From contig NZ_CADCSU010000059.1 in the NCBI RefSeq assembly GCF_902804475.1, positions 17,561-55,402 on the forward strand: a stretch of 37,842 bases of DNA, read 5' to 3'. The stretch is from Flavobacterium bizetiae (lineage in GTDB: Bacteria > Bacteroidota > Bacteroidia > Flavobacteriales > Flavobacteriaceae). The notes beneath the pieces were generated by a model. The model searched no databases and was not told the origin of the DNA. It worked only from the letters and a program-made list of their open reading frames with translations. Shown piece by piece: positions 1 through 9,362 of the stretch. How positions within the stretch are numbered: the first letter of the stretch is position 1; each line of letters starts with the position of its first letter. The position numbers and the translations under genes were made by a program.

Positions 1-102
1 ATTGATAATTATTAAGTATTAAAATTACGAATAGCCACTACAAAATACTTAATAAATATCAAATTATAAACTTTATTATCTAACCTAAACCAAATCTACA
101 TT

Positions 103-1545
103 ATGAAAAAACCTATTGTAAAAATTTATTTACTTGCCGCAATTACTACTTTCTTGTATTCTTGCTCGCAAAATGAAACAAATGAATTAGACCCAAAAGC
201 TGATAGTCAGCAATTTGAAATTATTAATGTAACGCATCATGACGGAAAACCTTTTAGTACAGGAACTTCGAATTCGTCATCTACAGGAAAATATGTAGAC
301 AATCCTGGCGGCGGCGTAATGATGCAGGCTTTTTATTGGGATGTTCCTGCGGGAGGAAATTGGTGGAATACTATAAGCAGTAAAGTTACCGCATGGTCGA
401 ATGCAGGAATTGGATCGATTTGGCTTCCGCCAGCTTCTAAAGCGCAAAATGGTGCTTTTTCTATGGGATATGATCCAACTGATTATTTTGATTTTGGAGA
501 TTATAACCAAAATGGTTCTGTTGAAACCCGCTTTGGTTCAAAAACCGAATTGGTAAGTTTGATTACTAATGCCCATGCCGAAAACATGAAAGTGTATGCC
601 GATATTGTGATCAATCATAATAGCGGCGGACAATCTGAAGCGAATCCGTTTACAGGAACCAATACCTGGACAAATTTTAGCGGAGTTGCTTCAGGAAAAT
701 TTACCCGTAATTATAATGACTTTTATAAAAATAGCTACGGTAACAATGACGAAGGCGCTTTTGGTGGCTTCCCTGATTTATGCCATGCAAATCCTCACGT
801 ACAGGATTGGTTATGGTTACGAGCTGACGGAGTGGGTAAATATTATAAAAACACTATGAAATTTGATGGCTGGAGATTTGATTACGTAAAAGGATTTGGT
901 GCATGGGTTGTAAATGCATGGAATGCGAATGTAGGTGGTTTCTCGGTTGGTGAATTATGGGATTCGAATGTAAACGTATTAAATGACTGGGCTAATAATG
1001 CCAACAGCTCTGTTTTTGATTTTGCTTGTTATTATAAAATGAATGACGCTTTCGACGGAAATAATCTTGCCTTACTAAACGACGACATGATGTGGAAAAG
1101 AAATCCGTACAAAGCGGTAACCTTTGTTACGAATCATGATACTGATGAAATTTACAGCAAAATGCTTGCTTACTCGTATATATTAACTCACGAAGGATAT
1201 CCAACAATATTTTACAGAGATTACGAAGAATGGCTGGATAAAAACAAACTGAACAATCTTATCTGGATTCACAACAACAAAGCGACTGGTACAACTTCGA
1301 TTTTATATTCTGATAATGATGAATATGTAGCGCGAAGAAACGGATATAACGGAAACCCTGGATTAGTTGTTTACATTAATAACTCTGATACTTGGCAGGA
1401 AAGATGGATTCAGACCAATTGGGCCAATACTCAAATTAAAGATTTTACAGGAAACTCAACCTGGTATCCAACGACTCAGGCAGACAAATGGGTAAAAATA
1501 CAATGTCCTCCAAAAGGATATTCAATTTGGTCAATTAATCAGTAA
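103..1545 (+). CDS. Lipoprotein alpha-amylase, GH13 family (archaeal-type, GH13_7-like)
   Basis: Predicted secreted endo-acting alpha-amylase hydrolysing alpha-1,4-glucan links in starch or glycogen. The N-terminus is a lipoprotein signal peptide with lipobox LYSC, giving a lipidated Cys21, so it is probably membrane-anchored and perhaps surface-exposed. The four GH13 regions are visible: DIVINH at 167-172, GWRFDYVKG with nucleophile Asp260, GELWD with acid/base Glu284, and TNHD with Asp346. The start GGGVMMQAFYWDVPAGG and the stretch FGGFPDLCH at 220-228 closely resemble Thermococcus and Pyrococcus amylases (recalled, not searched), suggesting subfamily GH13_7. The archaeal zinc ligands are mostly replaced: Tyr208 and Gly213 stand where I expect His, while Cys227 is kept. 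The 480 residues match a catalytic domain plus a short C-terminal beta domain. It is the first gene in the window and could end a starch-utilisation cluster lying upstream, which cannot be seen here. Confidence 0.93.
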   Translation: MKKPIVKIYLLAAITTFLYSCSQNETNELDPKADSQQFEIINVTHHDGKPFSTGTSNSSSTGKYVDNPGGGVMMQAFYWDVPAGGNWWNTISSKVTAWSNAGIGSIWLPPASKAQNGAFSMGYDPTDYFDFGDYNQNGSVETRFGSKTELVSLITNAHAENMKVYADIVINHNSGGQSEANPFTGTNTWTNFSGVASGKFTRNYNDFYKNSYGNNDEGAFGGFPDLCHANPHVQDWLWLRADGVGKYYKNTMKFDGWRFDYVKGFGAWVVNAWNANVGGFSVGELWDSNVNVLNDWANNANSSVFDFACYYKMNDAFDGNNLALLNDDMMWKRNPYKAVTFVTNHDTDEIYSKMLAYSYILTHEGYPTIFYRDYEEWLDKNKLNNLIWIHNNKATGTTSILYSDNDEYVARRNGYNGNPGLVVYINNSDTWQERWIQTNWANTQIKDFTGNSTWYPTTQADKWVKIQCPPKGYSIWSINQ

Positions 1546-1562
1546 TTTTAAAATGACTATCT

Positions 1563-1593
1563 AAGGCTGTTGCAAAACAGCCTTATTTTTTTT
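1563..1593 (+). terminator. Intrinsic terminator of the amylase gene
   Basis: A perfect 9-bp stem (AAGGCTGTT / AACAGCCTT) with a four-base GCAA loop is followed by one A and eight T. It lies 18 bases after the amylase stop and ends that transcript before the prfC promoter. Confidence 0.9.
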
Positions 1594-1666
1594 CTAAAGA
1601 GAATCTTCACCTAAAAAGACTTCCTAATTTAAGAAGTGAATATTTTTATTAAGCCGTAATTAATAG

Positions 1667-1674
1667 TACTTTTG
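1667..1674 (+). promoter_or_regulatory. -10 box of the prfC promoter (TACTTTTG)
   Basis: An exact match to the Bacteroidota -10 consensus TAnnTTTG, placed 19 bases before the prfC ATG, which gives a leader of about a dozen bases. I see no clear TTG at the -33 position. Confidence 0.7.
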
Positions 1675-1693
1675 CAACCTATTTATACGAAAT

Positions 1694-3283
1694 ATGAGCT
1701 TTTTAAAAGAAATACAACGCAGAAGAACATTTGGAATTATATCGCATCCTGATGCCGGTAAAACAACTTTAACAGAGAAGTTACTGTTATTTGGAGGTGC
1801 AATTCAGGAAGCTGGAGCTGTAAAAAACAATAAAATTAAAAAAGGAGCAACGAGTGATTTCATGGAAATCGAACGCCAAAGAGGTATTTCGGTTTCGACA
1901 TCTGTACTTGCTTTTAATTATAAAGAGAAAAAAATCAACATTCTTGATACTCCGGGACACAAGGATTTTGCCGAAGATACTTTTAGAACTTTAACGGCTG
2001 TTGACAGCGTTATTGTGGTAATCGACGTTGCAAAAGGGGTTGAGGAACAAACAGAAAAATTAGTAGCTGTTTGTAGAATGCGTAACATTCCGATGATTGT
2101 TTTCATCAACAAATTAGACCGTGAAGGAAAAGATGCTTTTGACTTAATGGATGAAGTAGAACAAAAATTGGGTCTAACGGTTACTCCTTTAAGTTTCCCA
2201 ATTGGTATGGGTTATGACTTTCAGGGAATTTATAATTTATGGGAGCAAAACATTAATATTTTTAGCGGAGACAGCCGTAAAAATATTGAAGAGACAATTG
2301 CTTTTTCAGACGTTCAAAGTCCTGAATTAGAAAAAATAATTGGGCCAAAACCAGCGGATAGATTACGTGAAGAATTAGAATTAATTGATGAAGTATATCC
2401 AAAATTTGACCGTCAGGATTATCTGGACGGAAAATTACAACCTGTATTTTTTGGTTCAGCTTTAAATAACTTTGGAGTTCGCGAATTGTTAGATTGTTTC
2501 GTTACGATCGCTCCGTCTCCGAGACCAAAAGATTCTGAAACTCGTTTGGTAGATCCTACTGAAGAAAAAATGACTGGATTTGTGTTTAAAATCCACGCCA
2601 ATATGGATCCTAAACACAGAGACCGTTTGGCTTTTATTAAAATTGTTTCAGGAACTTTCGAAAGAAACAAACCTTACTACCACGTTCGTCAAAAGAAAAA
2701 TTTAAAATTTTCTAGTCCGAATGCCTTTTTCGCTGAGAAAAAAGAAATCGTAGATATTTCGTATCCAGGTGATATTGTAGGTCTGCACGATACAGGAAAC
2801 TTTAAAATTGGTGATACTTTAACCGAAGGTGAAGTAATGAGCTTTAAAGGTATTCCTAGTTTCTCTCCGGAGCACTTTAGATACATCAATAATGCTGATC
2901 CTATGAAAGCCAAACAACTAGATAAAGGTATCGATCAGTTGATGGATGAAGGTGTGGCTCAGTTGTTTACTTTAGAAATGAACAACCGTAAAGTAATCGG
3001 AACTGTTGGAGCGCTTCAATATGAGGTTATTCAATATCGTTTAGAACATGAATATGGCGCAAAATGTACCTATGAAAACTTCCCGGTTCATAAAGCGTGT
3101 TGGGTAAAACCTGATGATGCTAAAAATGATGAATTTAAAGAATTCAAGCGTATTAAACAGAAATTCCTGGCTCATGATAAATACGGTCAATTGGTATTTT
3201 TAGCTGATTCTGACTTTACGATTCAAATGACTCAAAATAAATATCCAAGCGTGAAGTTATTTTTTACTTCAGAATTTGATTAA
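1694..3283 (+). CDS. prfC: Peptide chain release factor 3 (RF3), translational GTPase
   Basis: RF3 is the GTPase that removes RF1 or RF2 from the ribosome after peptide release. The 529-residue length is normal for the family. The G domain motifs are clear: HPDAGKTT at 18-25 (P-loop), the switch region MEIERQRGISVS, DTPGH at 85-89, and NKLD at 139-142 for guanine recognition. The central beta-barrel and the C-terminal RF3-type domain follow without interruption. The gene has its own TAnnTTTG promoter and a strong downstream hairpin, so it looks monocistronic. There is no Shine-Dalgarno before the ATG, as is usual in this phylum. EF-G and the tetracycline-resistance GTPases share the motifs but are longer, and the HPDAGKTT start favours RF3. 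Confidence 0.97.
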   Translation: MSFLKEIQRRRTFGIISHPDAGKTTLTEKLLLFGGAIQEAGAVKNNKIKKGATSDFMEIERQRGISVSTSVLAFNYKEKKINILDTPGHKDFAEDTFRTLTAVDSVIVVIDVAKGVEEQTEKLVAVCRMRNIPMIVFINKLDREGKDAFDLMDEVEQKLGLTVTPLSFPIGMGYDFQGIYNLWEQNINIFSGDSRKNIEETIAFSDVQSPELEKIIGPKPADRLREELELIDEVYPKFDRQDYLDGKLQPVFFGSALNNFGVRELLDCFVTIAPSPRPKDSETRLVDPTEEKMTGFVFKIHANMDPKHRDRLAFIKIVSGTFERNKPYYHVRQKKNLKFSSPNAFFAEKKEIVDISYPGDIVGLHDTGNFKIGDTLTEGEVMSFKGIPSFSPEHFRYINNADPMKAKQLDKGIDQLMDEGVAQLFTLEMNNRKVIGTVGALQYEVIQYRLEHEYGAKCTYENFPVHKACWVKPDDAKNDEFKEFKRIKQKFLAHDKYGQLVFLADSDFTIQMTQNKYPSVKLFFTSEFD

Positions 3284-3312
3284 TATTTCCTTTAAAGGAA
3301 AAACATACAAGA

Positions 3313-3346
3313 AAGGCTGTCTAAAGTAATTTCGACAGCCTTTTTT
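3313..3346 (+). terminator. Intrinsic terminator of prfC
   Basis: A 9-bp stem AAGGCTGTC / GACAGCCTT with a 12-base loop, followed by a T-rich tract. It lies 30 bases after the prfC stop and between two converging genes. The stem sequence is nearly the same as that of the amylase terminator at 1563. Confidence 0.85.
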
Positions 3347-3367
3347 ATTTTCATCAATTTAAAAATA

Positions 3368-4099
3368 CTATTTATAGTTAATTCCTAATCCTCCGGCAAT
3401 CATAATTCTGGTAAGTTCTCCTTCTGCAATAATTATATCTCTTTGTAATACTTTATTAGTAACTGACTCGATAGCAAAAGGTATTTCTTTTGAAAGATAA
3501 TAATCGTCTCCGGTAATAGTAATGATAAGGGTTTTATCGCTTTTGAAAACTTTTACAGGAATAGAAAATTCTCCGGTTTTAGCATTTATTCTAAATGTTT
3601 TTTCTGAACCATTAATTGAAAGAGTCAGATTTGGATACATTTTACGATCAAATGGTTTATGTGTTATGTCCTCTAGCAATTTTCCCTTCACTGTTATCAA
3701 TAATTCCTGTCTAACAATATTGTTCTGCGCAACTTTCCCCACTAAATAATGACTAGGTTTTGGACAATTTATTTCAGTTTTAATAGGTGTTTTTTCTTGT
3801 CCGGAAACATTTGAAGCTAATAAAATTGATGCGGCTACTGCGGCGTATTTCAGGTTATTAATTTTGGACGTTTCATTATGTTCAAACTCCTGGTCTAATT
3901 GTGTTACCCTCAAACGTGCACAAATATTGGTATCTTTTGTTTCTGCAATAAATTTAGCCACTTCAGAATTCGATTTTTTGCTTAAATCGATTACATTTTT
4001 AGCACATGAATTACAAAATGAACCTGTTGCATTGGGAATCATTTTATTAAAATTTTCAGAACAAGGATTTGCTATCTCTAAGGTGAATTTCTTTTTCAT
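3368..4099 (-). CDS. Membrane protein with four-cysteine N-terminal motif, function unknown
   Basis: A 243-residue protein of unknown function. The N-terminus has the pattern NPC-x15-FCNSC with a later Cys (Cys13, Cys29, Cys32, Cys60) followed by Arg. I recall this arrangement from many Bacteroidota proteins, where it precedes a membrane segment and an extracytoplasmic domain. Four cysteines with a CxxC core suggest a small metal site or a redox site; neither is shown by the sequence. A hydrophobic segment at about 85-98 (AAVAASILLAS) would place residues 100-243 in the periplasm. That part looks beta-rich (repeated short hydrophobic strands, NGSEKTFRINAKTGEFSIPV), like carboxypeptidase-regulatory or Ig-like domains. 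It is the only gene on its strand between prfC and the rpoBC block. Confidence 0.75.
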   Translation of the reverse strand: MKKKFTLEIANPCSENFNKMIPNATGSFCNSCAKNVIDLSKKSNSEVAKFIAETKDTNICARLRVTQLDQEFEHNETSKINNLKYAAVAASILLASNVSGQEKTPIKTEINCPKPSHYLVGKVAQNNIVRQELLITVKGKLLEDITHKPFDRKMYPNLTLSINGSEKTFRINAKTGEFSIPVKVFKSDKTLIITITGDDYYLSKEIPFAIESVTNKVLQRDIIIAEGELTRIMIAGGLGINYK

Positions 4100-4434
4100 A
4101 TTGTACTTTTTTAAGTTAAGATCTTTTTGCAGATGCTTATTACTTATATAGAGTACATTTATAATAAAAAGGTTGGGAAGAACATAAAATTATTTTCTGT
4201 TTTGAATTTTAATCATTTCAAAATCAGAAGAATCAGGGCATAAAAAAAGCGCTAATGTATCATTAGCGCTTTTTTTTAATTTGAATTAATGCAACCTTAA
4301 TAGTTTATTATATCCAACAAATTAATCCCTTTTATAAGGAGAAACCAATTTAGAATAATAAATCGCGAAAAAGAAATTTAGCCGACGAAAGTAATATTAA
4401 ATCGGTTAAACTACATTGTTTGATTTATTTCCAG
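4100..4434. other. Gene-poor gap between the four-Cys protein and the rpoBC operon
   Basis: I find no convincing coding sequence here. The only strong structure is the bidirectional hairpin at 4242-4277. On the minus strand a TACTTTCG box (one change from TAnnTTTG) lies at about 4390, upstream of that hairpin, so a short untranslated transcript is possible. Confidence 0.5.
4242..4277. terminator. Orphan bidirectional terminator hairpin
   Basis: An A7 tract, the 10-base arms AGCGCTAATG and CATTAGCGCT around a TAT loop, then a T8 tract. It would end transcription in either direction. No annotated gene needs it: the rpoC operon already has a terminator at 4435, and no plus-strand gene ends nearby. 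Confidence 0.8.
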
Positions 4435-4466
4435 AAATAAAAAAGCCCCATTAAAAATGGGGCTTT
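4435..4466 (-). terminator. Intrinsic terminator of the rpoBC / DUF3467 operon
   Basis: An 11-bp stem AAAGCCCCATT / AATGGGGCTTT with a 3-base loop. On the minus strand it is followed by six T. It starts 6 bases after the DUF3467 stop and closes the long minus-strand operon. Confidence 0.9.
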
Positions 4467-4472
4467 AACAAT

Positions 4473-4781
4473 TTATGCTTGTCCTGCCGGACCAAAATTA
4501 AGCGGTATTGGTGCTTGTTCCGTCTCTTTGATTTCGCCATGAGCGCTTTCAAAACGATGAATATTTTCTCCAATTGCTTTTAATAATCTTTTAGCATGTT
4601 GTGGTGTCAGGACAATTCTTGACTTTACTTTGGCTTTAGGAATACCAGGCATAATACTCACAAAATCTAAAACAAATTCTGATGATGAGTGATTGATAAT
4701 TGCCAGATTAGAATAAATTCCTTCTGCGACAGTTTCGTCTAACTCAATATTAATTTGTTCTTGTTGGTTCGAATTACTCAT
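4473..4781 (-). CDS. DUF3467 family protein downstream of rpoC
   Basis: A 102-residue soluble protein matching the DUF3467 type: an acidic N-terminus, the core EGIYSNLAIINHSSSEFVLDF, a VKSRIVLTPQHAKRLLKAI helix, and a Pro/Gly-rich tail. Its biochemical role is unknown to me. It starts 11 bases after the rpoC stop and is followed at once by the operon terminator, so it must be co-transcribed with RNA polymerase. In Bacteroidota this gene regularly follows rpoC, which suggests a link to transcription or simply a conserved position. No signal peptide, membrane segment or known catalytic motif is visible. Confidence 0.85.
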   Translation of the reverse strand: MSNSNQQEQINIELDETVAEGIYSNLAIINHSSSEFVLDFVSIMPGIPKAKVKSRIVLTPQHAKRLLKAIGENIHRFESAHGEIKETEQAPIPLNFGPAGQA

Positions 4782-4792
4782 AGTTTCCTAAT

Positions 4793-7700
4793 TTAATAGA
4801 TATACTCTTCTTTATTAGCCATCATTTCATTGTAATCGTCTTTAGATCCTACGATAGTGTTATCGTATTCTCTCATACCAGTTCCTGCAGGAATTCTGTG
4901 TCCAACAATTACATTTTCTTTCAATCCTTCTAAATCATCTACTTTACCAGCTACAGCAGCTTCGTTAAGTACTTTCGTTGTCTCCTGGAATGAAGCCGCA
5001 GAGATGAATGATTTAGTTTGTAACGAAGCTCTTGTAATACCTTGTAGAACTGGCGTTGCAGTTGCAGTAATTACGTCTCTTGCTACAACAAGATTTTTAT
5101 CATTTCGTTTCAACAATGAGTTTTCATCACGTAGTTCACGAGGAGAAATAATCTGACCTGGTTTCAGTACAGCAGAATCTCCTGAATCTTCAACTACTTT
5201 CATACCGTATAATTTATCATTTTGAACGATAAAGTCTTTAGTGTGAATCAATTGATCTTCTAGGAATAATGTATCTCCTGGATCCTGAACTCTTACTTTA
5301 CGCATCATTTGACGAATAACTACCTCAAAGTGCTTGTCATTAATTTTTACCCCTTGTAAACGGTATACCTCTTGAATTTCATTTACCAAGTACTGTTGAA
5401 CAGCAGCTGGTCCTTGAATTCTTAAGATGTCATCTGGTGTAATTGCACCGTCAGACAATGGCACTCCTGCTCTTACAAAGTCATTTTCCTGTACTAAGAT
5501 TTGGCTAGAAAGTTTAACTAAATACTTTTTAATCTCACCAAATTTAGATTCGATAACAATTTCACGGTTACCTCTTTTGATTTTTCCAAAAGATACAACA
5601 CCGTCAATTTCAGAAACAACCGCTGGGTTAGAAGGGTTACGAGCCTCAAGCAACTCCGTAATTCTTGGTAAACCTCCCGTGATATCGCCTGCTTTAGAAG
5701 AACGACGTGGGATTTTTACTAATACTTTACCTGCTTTAATTTTCTCACCGTTCTCAACCATAAGGTGAGCTCCTACTGGTAAGTTATAGGAACGAATTAA
5801 TTCACCTTCTTTACCGTAAACCAATAAAGTTGGAATTAATTTTTTATTTCTTGCCTCAGAAATTACTTTTTCCTGGAATCCTGTTTGCTCATCGATTTCA
5901 ACCATGAACGATTGTCCTTGCTCTAAATCCTCGTAAGCAATCTTACCAGTAAATTCAGAAACAATTACACCATTATATGGATCCCATTTACAGATCACAG
6001 ATCCTTTAGTAACTACTTCACCGTCCTTAACGAAAATACTAGATCCGTAAGGAATATTGTGTGTATTTAAGACAATTCCAGTTTTCTCATCAACTAATTT
6101 TAATTCAGTTGAACGTGATACTACGATATCTACCGCATTACCTTCACTATCTTCACCTTTTACAGTTTTTAAATCTTCAATCTCAAGTCTACCGTTGAAT
6201 CTTGTAACAATACTAGACTCTTCAGAAATACCTCCGGCAACCCCTCCAACGTGGAACGTACGAAGTGTTAACTGTGTACCTGGTTCTCCAATAGACTGAG
6301 CTGCAATAACTCCTACAGCTTCACCTCTTTGTGTCATCTTACCAGTAGCTAAGTTTCTACCGTAACATTTAGCACAAATACCTTTTAAAGCCTCACAAGT
6401 TAATGGAGATCTAACCTCTACTCTTTCAATCGGAGAAGCTTCGATAACTCTCATGATTGCTTCAGTAATTTGTTGTCCAGATTCAACCAGAACTTCATTA
6501 GTAAGAGGATTAATAACATCTTGCAATGCAACACGTCCTAAAATTCTTTCTCCTAAAGATTCAACAATTTCCTCATTTTTCTTCAAAGCAGAAACTTCAA
6601 CACCTCTTAATGTTCCACAATCTTCAATGTTCACAATAACATCTTGAGAAACGTCATGAAGCCTTCTTGTTAAGTATCCGGCATCGGCAGTTTTAAGAGC
6701 CGTATCCGCAAGTCCTTTACGAGCACCGTGAGTAGAAATGAAGTACTCAAGGATCGAAAGACCTTCCTTAAAGTTAGAAAGAATCGGGTTTTCAATAATC
6801 TCACCACCACCGGCAGTAGATTTTTTAGGCTTAGCCATCAAACCACGCATACCCGTTAACTGACGAATCTGTTCCTTAGAACCCCTCGCCCCAGAGTCAA
6901 GCATCATATATACAGAGTTGAAACCTTGTTGGTCTTCTCTAATATTTTTCATTGCTAATTCTGTTAACTGAGCATTTGCAGAAGTCCATACGTCAATAAC
7001 TTGGTTGTAACGCTCGTTATTGGTAATAAGACCCATGTTATAATTCACAGAAATACCTTCAACTTGCTCTCTGGCATCTGCAATTAATTTAGTTTTTTGT
7101 TCTGGAATTCTAATATCACCAAGAGAGAATGATAAACCTCCTCTAAATGCGAATTTATACCCCATATCTTTCATATTGTCCAAGAAAGCTGCCGTTGTAG
7201 GTACATCAGTCACACTTAAAATGTGTCCAATAATATCTCTAAGGTTTTTCTTAGTCAATACATCATTGATATATCCAGCTGCTTCAGGTACTACTTCGTT
7301 AAATAATACACGTCCTGCAGTTGTTTGAATAATTTTGAACACTAATTCTCCAGCGTCATTAAAATCTTTTGCTCTAATTTTCACACGAGCATTCAATTCT
7401 AATCTTCCTTCGTTTAATGCAATATTTACTTCTTCAGCAGAATAAAATGTTAAGTCTTGACCTAAAATAATGTGTTCTGGTGTAGAGATACGTTCTTTGG
7501 TCATATAATATAGACCCAAGACCATATCCTGAGAAGGTACAGTAATTGGAGCACCGTTTGCAGGGTTCAAGATATTGTGAGAAGCCAACATTAACAATTG
7601 TGCCTCTAAAATAGCCTCTGGTCCTAATGGCAAGTGAACTGCCATCTGATCCCCATCAAAATCGGCGTTGAAAGCCGTACATACTAATGGGTGCAATTGG

Positions 7701-9103
7701 ATCGCTTTTCCTTCAATTAATTTTGGCTGGAAAGCTTGAATACCAAGTCTGTGTAACGTAGGAGCACGGTTAAGTAATACTGGGTGACCTTTAATTACAT
7801 TTTCAAGGATATCCCAAACTACAGGCTCTTTTTTGTCTATGATTTTCTTAGCAGATTTTACCGTTTTAACAATACCTCTTTCAATCAATTTACGGATAAC
7901 GAAAGGTTTGTATAATTCAGATGCCATATCTTTTGGCAATCCACATTCGAATAATTTTAATTCAGGACCAACAACAATTACCGAACGAGCAGAATAATCC
8001 ACACGTTTTCCAAGTAAGTTTTGACGGAAACGTCCTTGCTTACCTTTTAAGGAATCAGATAATGATTTTAATGGTCTGTTAGATTCTGTTTTAACAGCAG
8101 AAGCTTTACGAGTGTTATCAAATAATGAATCTACAGATTCCTGTAACATACGTTTTTCGTTTCTTAAGATAACTTCAGGAGCTTTAATCTCCATTAATCT
8201 TTTCAAACGGTTGTTACGGATGATTACACGACGGTATAAGTCATTTAAATCTGAAGTTGCAAAACGACCTCCATCAAGTGGCACAAGCGGACGTAATTCT
8301 GGTGGAATAACAGGAACCACTTTCATAATCATCCACTCAGGACGGTTTTCGCGGTTTAAGTTAGACTCACGGAAAGACTCAACAACTTGTAATCTTTTTA
8401 AAGCTTCAGTTTTACGTTGTTTAGATGTTTCGTTATTAGCACTGTGTCTCAATTGGTAAGACAACTCATCTAAGTCGATACGAGCTAATAAATCCATAAT
8501 ACACTCTGCTCCCATTTTGGCAACAAATTTATTAGGATCTAAATCATCTAAATATTGATTTTCTTGCGGAAGAGTATCTAAAATATTCAAATATTCTTCT
8601 TCAGTTAAGAAATCTAATCTTTGTAAAGATTCTCCATCTGCATTTTTAGCAATACCAGCCTGAATTACTACATATCTTTCGTAGTAAATGATCATATCTA
8701 ATTTCTTAGATGGAAGACCAAGGATATAACCAATTTTGTTTGGAAGAGAACGGAAGTACCAGATATGAGCAATTGGCACAACAAGGTTGATGTGTCCTAC
8801 TCTGTCACGACGTACTTTTTTCTCCGTAACTTCAACACCACAACGGTCACAGATGATACCTTTGTAACGAATTCTTTTATATTTACCACAAGCACATTCA
8901 AAATCCTTAACAGGTCCGAAGATTCTTTCACAGAAAAGTCCGTCACGCTCTGGTTTGTGAGTTCTGTAGTTGATAGTTTCTGGTTTCAAAACCTCTCCTC
9001 TTGATTCTTTCAAGATAGATTCAGGTGAAGCCAATCCAATTGAAATTTTATTAAATCTTTTAACTGGATTTTTATCTTTATTATTATTTCTATTATTCAT
9101 CAT
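4793..9103 (-). CDS. rpoC: DNA-directed RNA polymerase subunit beta'
   Basis: Largest subunit of RNA polymerase, holding the catalytic magnesium. The motif [12 protein letters not shown] is present with its three Asp at 481, 483 and 485. The N-terminal zinc ribbon is visible as CACGKYKR and ICDRCGVEV, and the second zinc site as [13 protein letters not shown]. Clamp, bridge-helix and trigger-loop sequences ([16 protein letters not shown]) follow. At 1436 residues it is the usual Bacteroidota size. Two ATG codons in tandem begin the gene, so the start could be one codon later. It lies 259 bases downstream of rpoB, an unusually long gap with two hairpins, and 11 bases upstream of the DUF3467 gene. 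Confidence 0.99.
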   Translation of the reverse strand: MMNNRNNNKDKNPVKRFNKISIGLASPESILKESRGEVLKPETINYRTHKPERDGLFCERIFGPVKDFECACGKYKRIRYKGIICDRCGVEVTEKKVRRDRVGHINLVVPIAHIWYFRSLPNKIGYILGLPSKKLDMIIYYERYVVIQAGIAKNADGESLQRLDFLTEEEYLNILDTLPQENQYLDDLDPNKFVAKMGAECIMDLLARIDLDELSYQLRHSANNETSKQRKTEALKRLQVVESFRESNLNRENRPEWMIMKVVPVIPPELRPLVPLDGGRFATSDLNDLYRRVIIRNNRLKRLMEIKAPEVILRNEKRMLQESVDSLFDNTRKASAVKTESNRPLKSLSDSLKGKQGRFRQNLLGKRVDYSARSVIVVGPELKLFECGLPKDMASELYKPFVIRKLIERGIVKTVKSAKKIIDKKEPVVWDILENVIKGHPVLLNRAPTLHRLGIQAFQPKLIEGKAIQLHPLVCTAFNADFDGDQMAVHLPLGPEAILEAQLLMLASHNILNPANGAPITVPSQDMVLGLYYMTKERISTPEHIILGQDLTFYSAEEVNIALNEGRLELNARVKIRAKDFNDAGELVFKIIQTTAGRVLFNEVVPEAAGYINDVLTKKNLRDIIGHILSVTDVPTTAAFLDNMKDMGYKFAFRGGLSFSLGDIRIPEQKTKLIADAREQVEGISVNYNMGLITNNERYNQVIDVWTSANAQLTELAMKNIREDQQGFNSVYMMLDSGARGSKEQIRQLTGMRGLMAKPKKSTAGGGEIIENPILSNFKEGLSILEYFISTHGARKGLADTALKTADAGYLTRRLHDVSQDVIVNIEDCGTLRGVEVSALKKNEEIVESLGERILGRVALQDVINPLTNEVLVESGQQITEAIMRVIEASPIERVEVRSPLTCEALKGICAKCYGRNLATGKMTQRGEAVGVIAAQSIGEPGTQLTLRTFHVGGVAGGISEESSIVTRFNGRLEIEDLKTVKGEDSEGNAVDIVVSRSTELKLVDEKTGIVLNTHNIPYGSSIFVKDGEVVTKGSVICKWDPYNGVIVSEFTGKIAYEDLEQGQSFMVEIDEQTGFQEKVISEARNKKLIPTLLVYGKEGELIRSYNLPVGAHLMVENGEKIKAGKVLVKIPRRSSKAGDITGGLPRITELLEARNPSNPAVVSEIDGVVSFGKIKRGNREIVIESKFGEIKKYLVKLSSQILVQENDFVRAGVPLSDGAITPDDILRIQGPAAVQQYLVNEIQEVYRLQGVKINDKHFEVVIRQMMRKVRVQDPGDTLFLEDQLIHTKDFIVQNDKLYGMKVVEDSGDSAVLKPGQIISPRELRDENSLLKRNDKNLVVARDVITATATPVLQGITRASLQTKSFISAASFQETTKVLNEAAVAGKVDDLEGLKENVIVGHRIPAGTGMREYDNTIVGSKDDYNEMMANKEEYIY

Positions 9104-9362
9104 AGTTTTTACTATTGATTTATCTGCAATTAAAAATTGATTTTAACTTGTAATTTACCTTACTAAAGGTTAATTTACTAAGTCGCTACCTCGGATTACT
9201 TCTCTAAACTTCAAACTAAATTTTGAAGTGCTAATTATAAAACTTTTCAGGTTTAAATAAAAAATCGGAACGGGTTACGGGTATAAATCCTAAAAACTTT
9301 TATAAATGAGTAATCAGCTTTCGGATATTGCTATCCGAAAACTGAAAACTACCTAATACTTA
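9104..9362 (-). promoter_or_regulatory. rpoB-rpoC intergenic region with two hairpins
   Basis: On the minus-strand transcript a 13-bp hairpin (one G-U pair) with a GCAA loop spans 9316-9343, just after the rpoB stop. A second, 8-bp hairpin ACTTCAAA / TTTGAAGT lies at 9208-9229. Neither has a T tract, so they are not typical terminators. RNA processing or differential stability of the two halves is possible. Confidence 0.55.
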
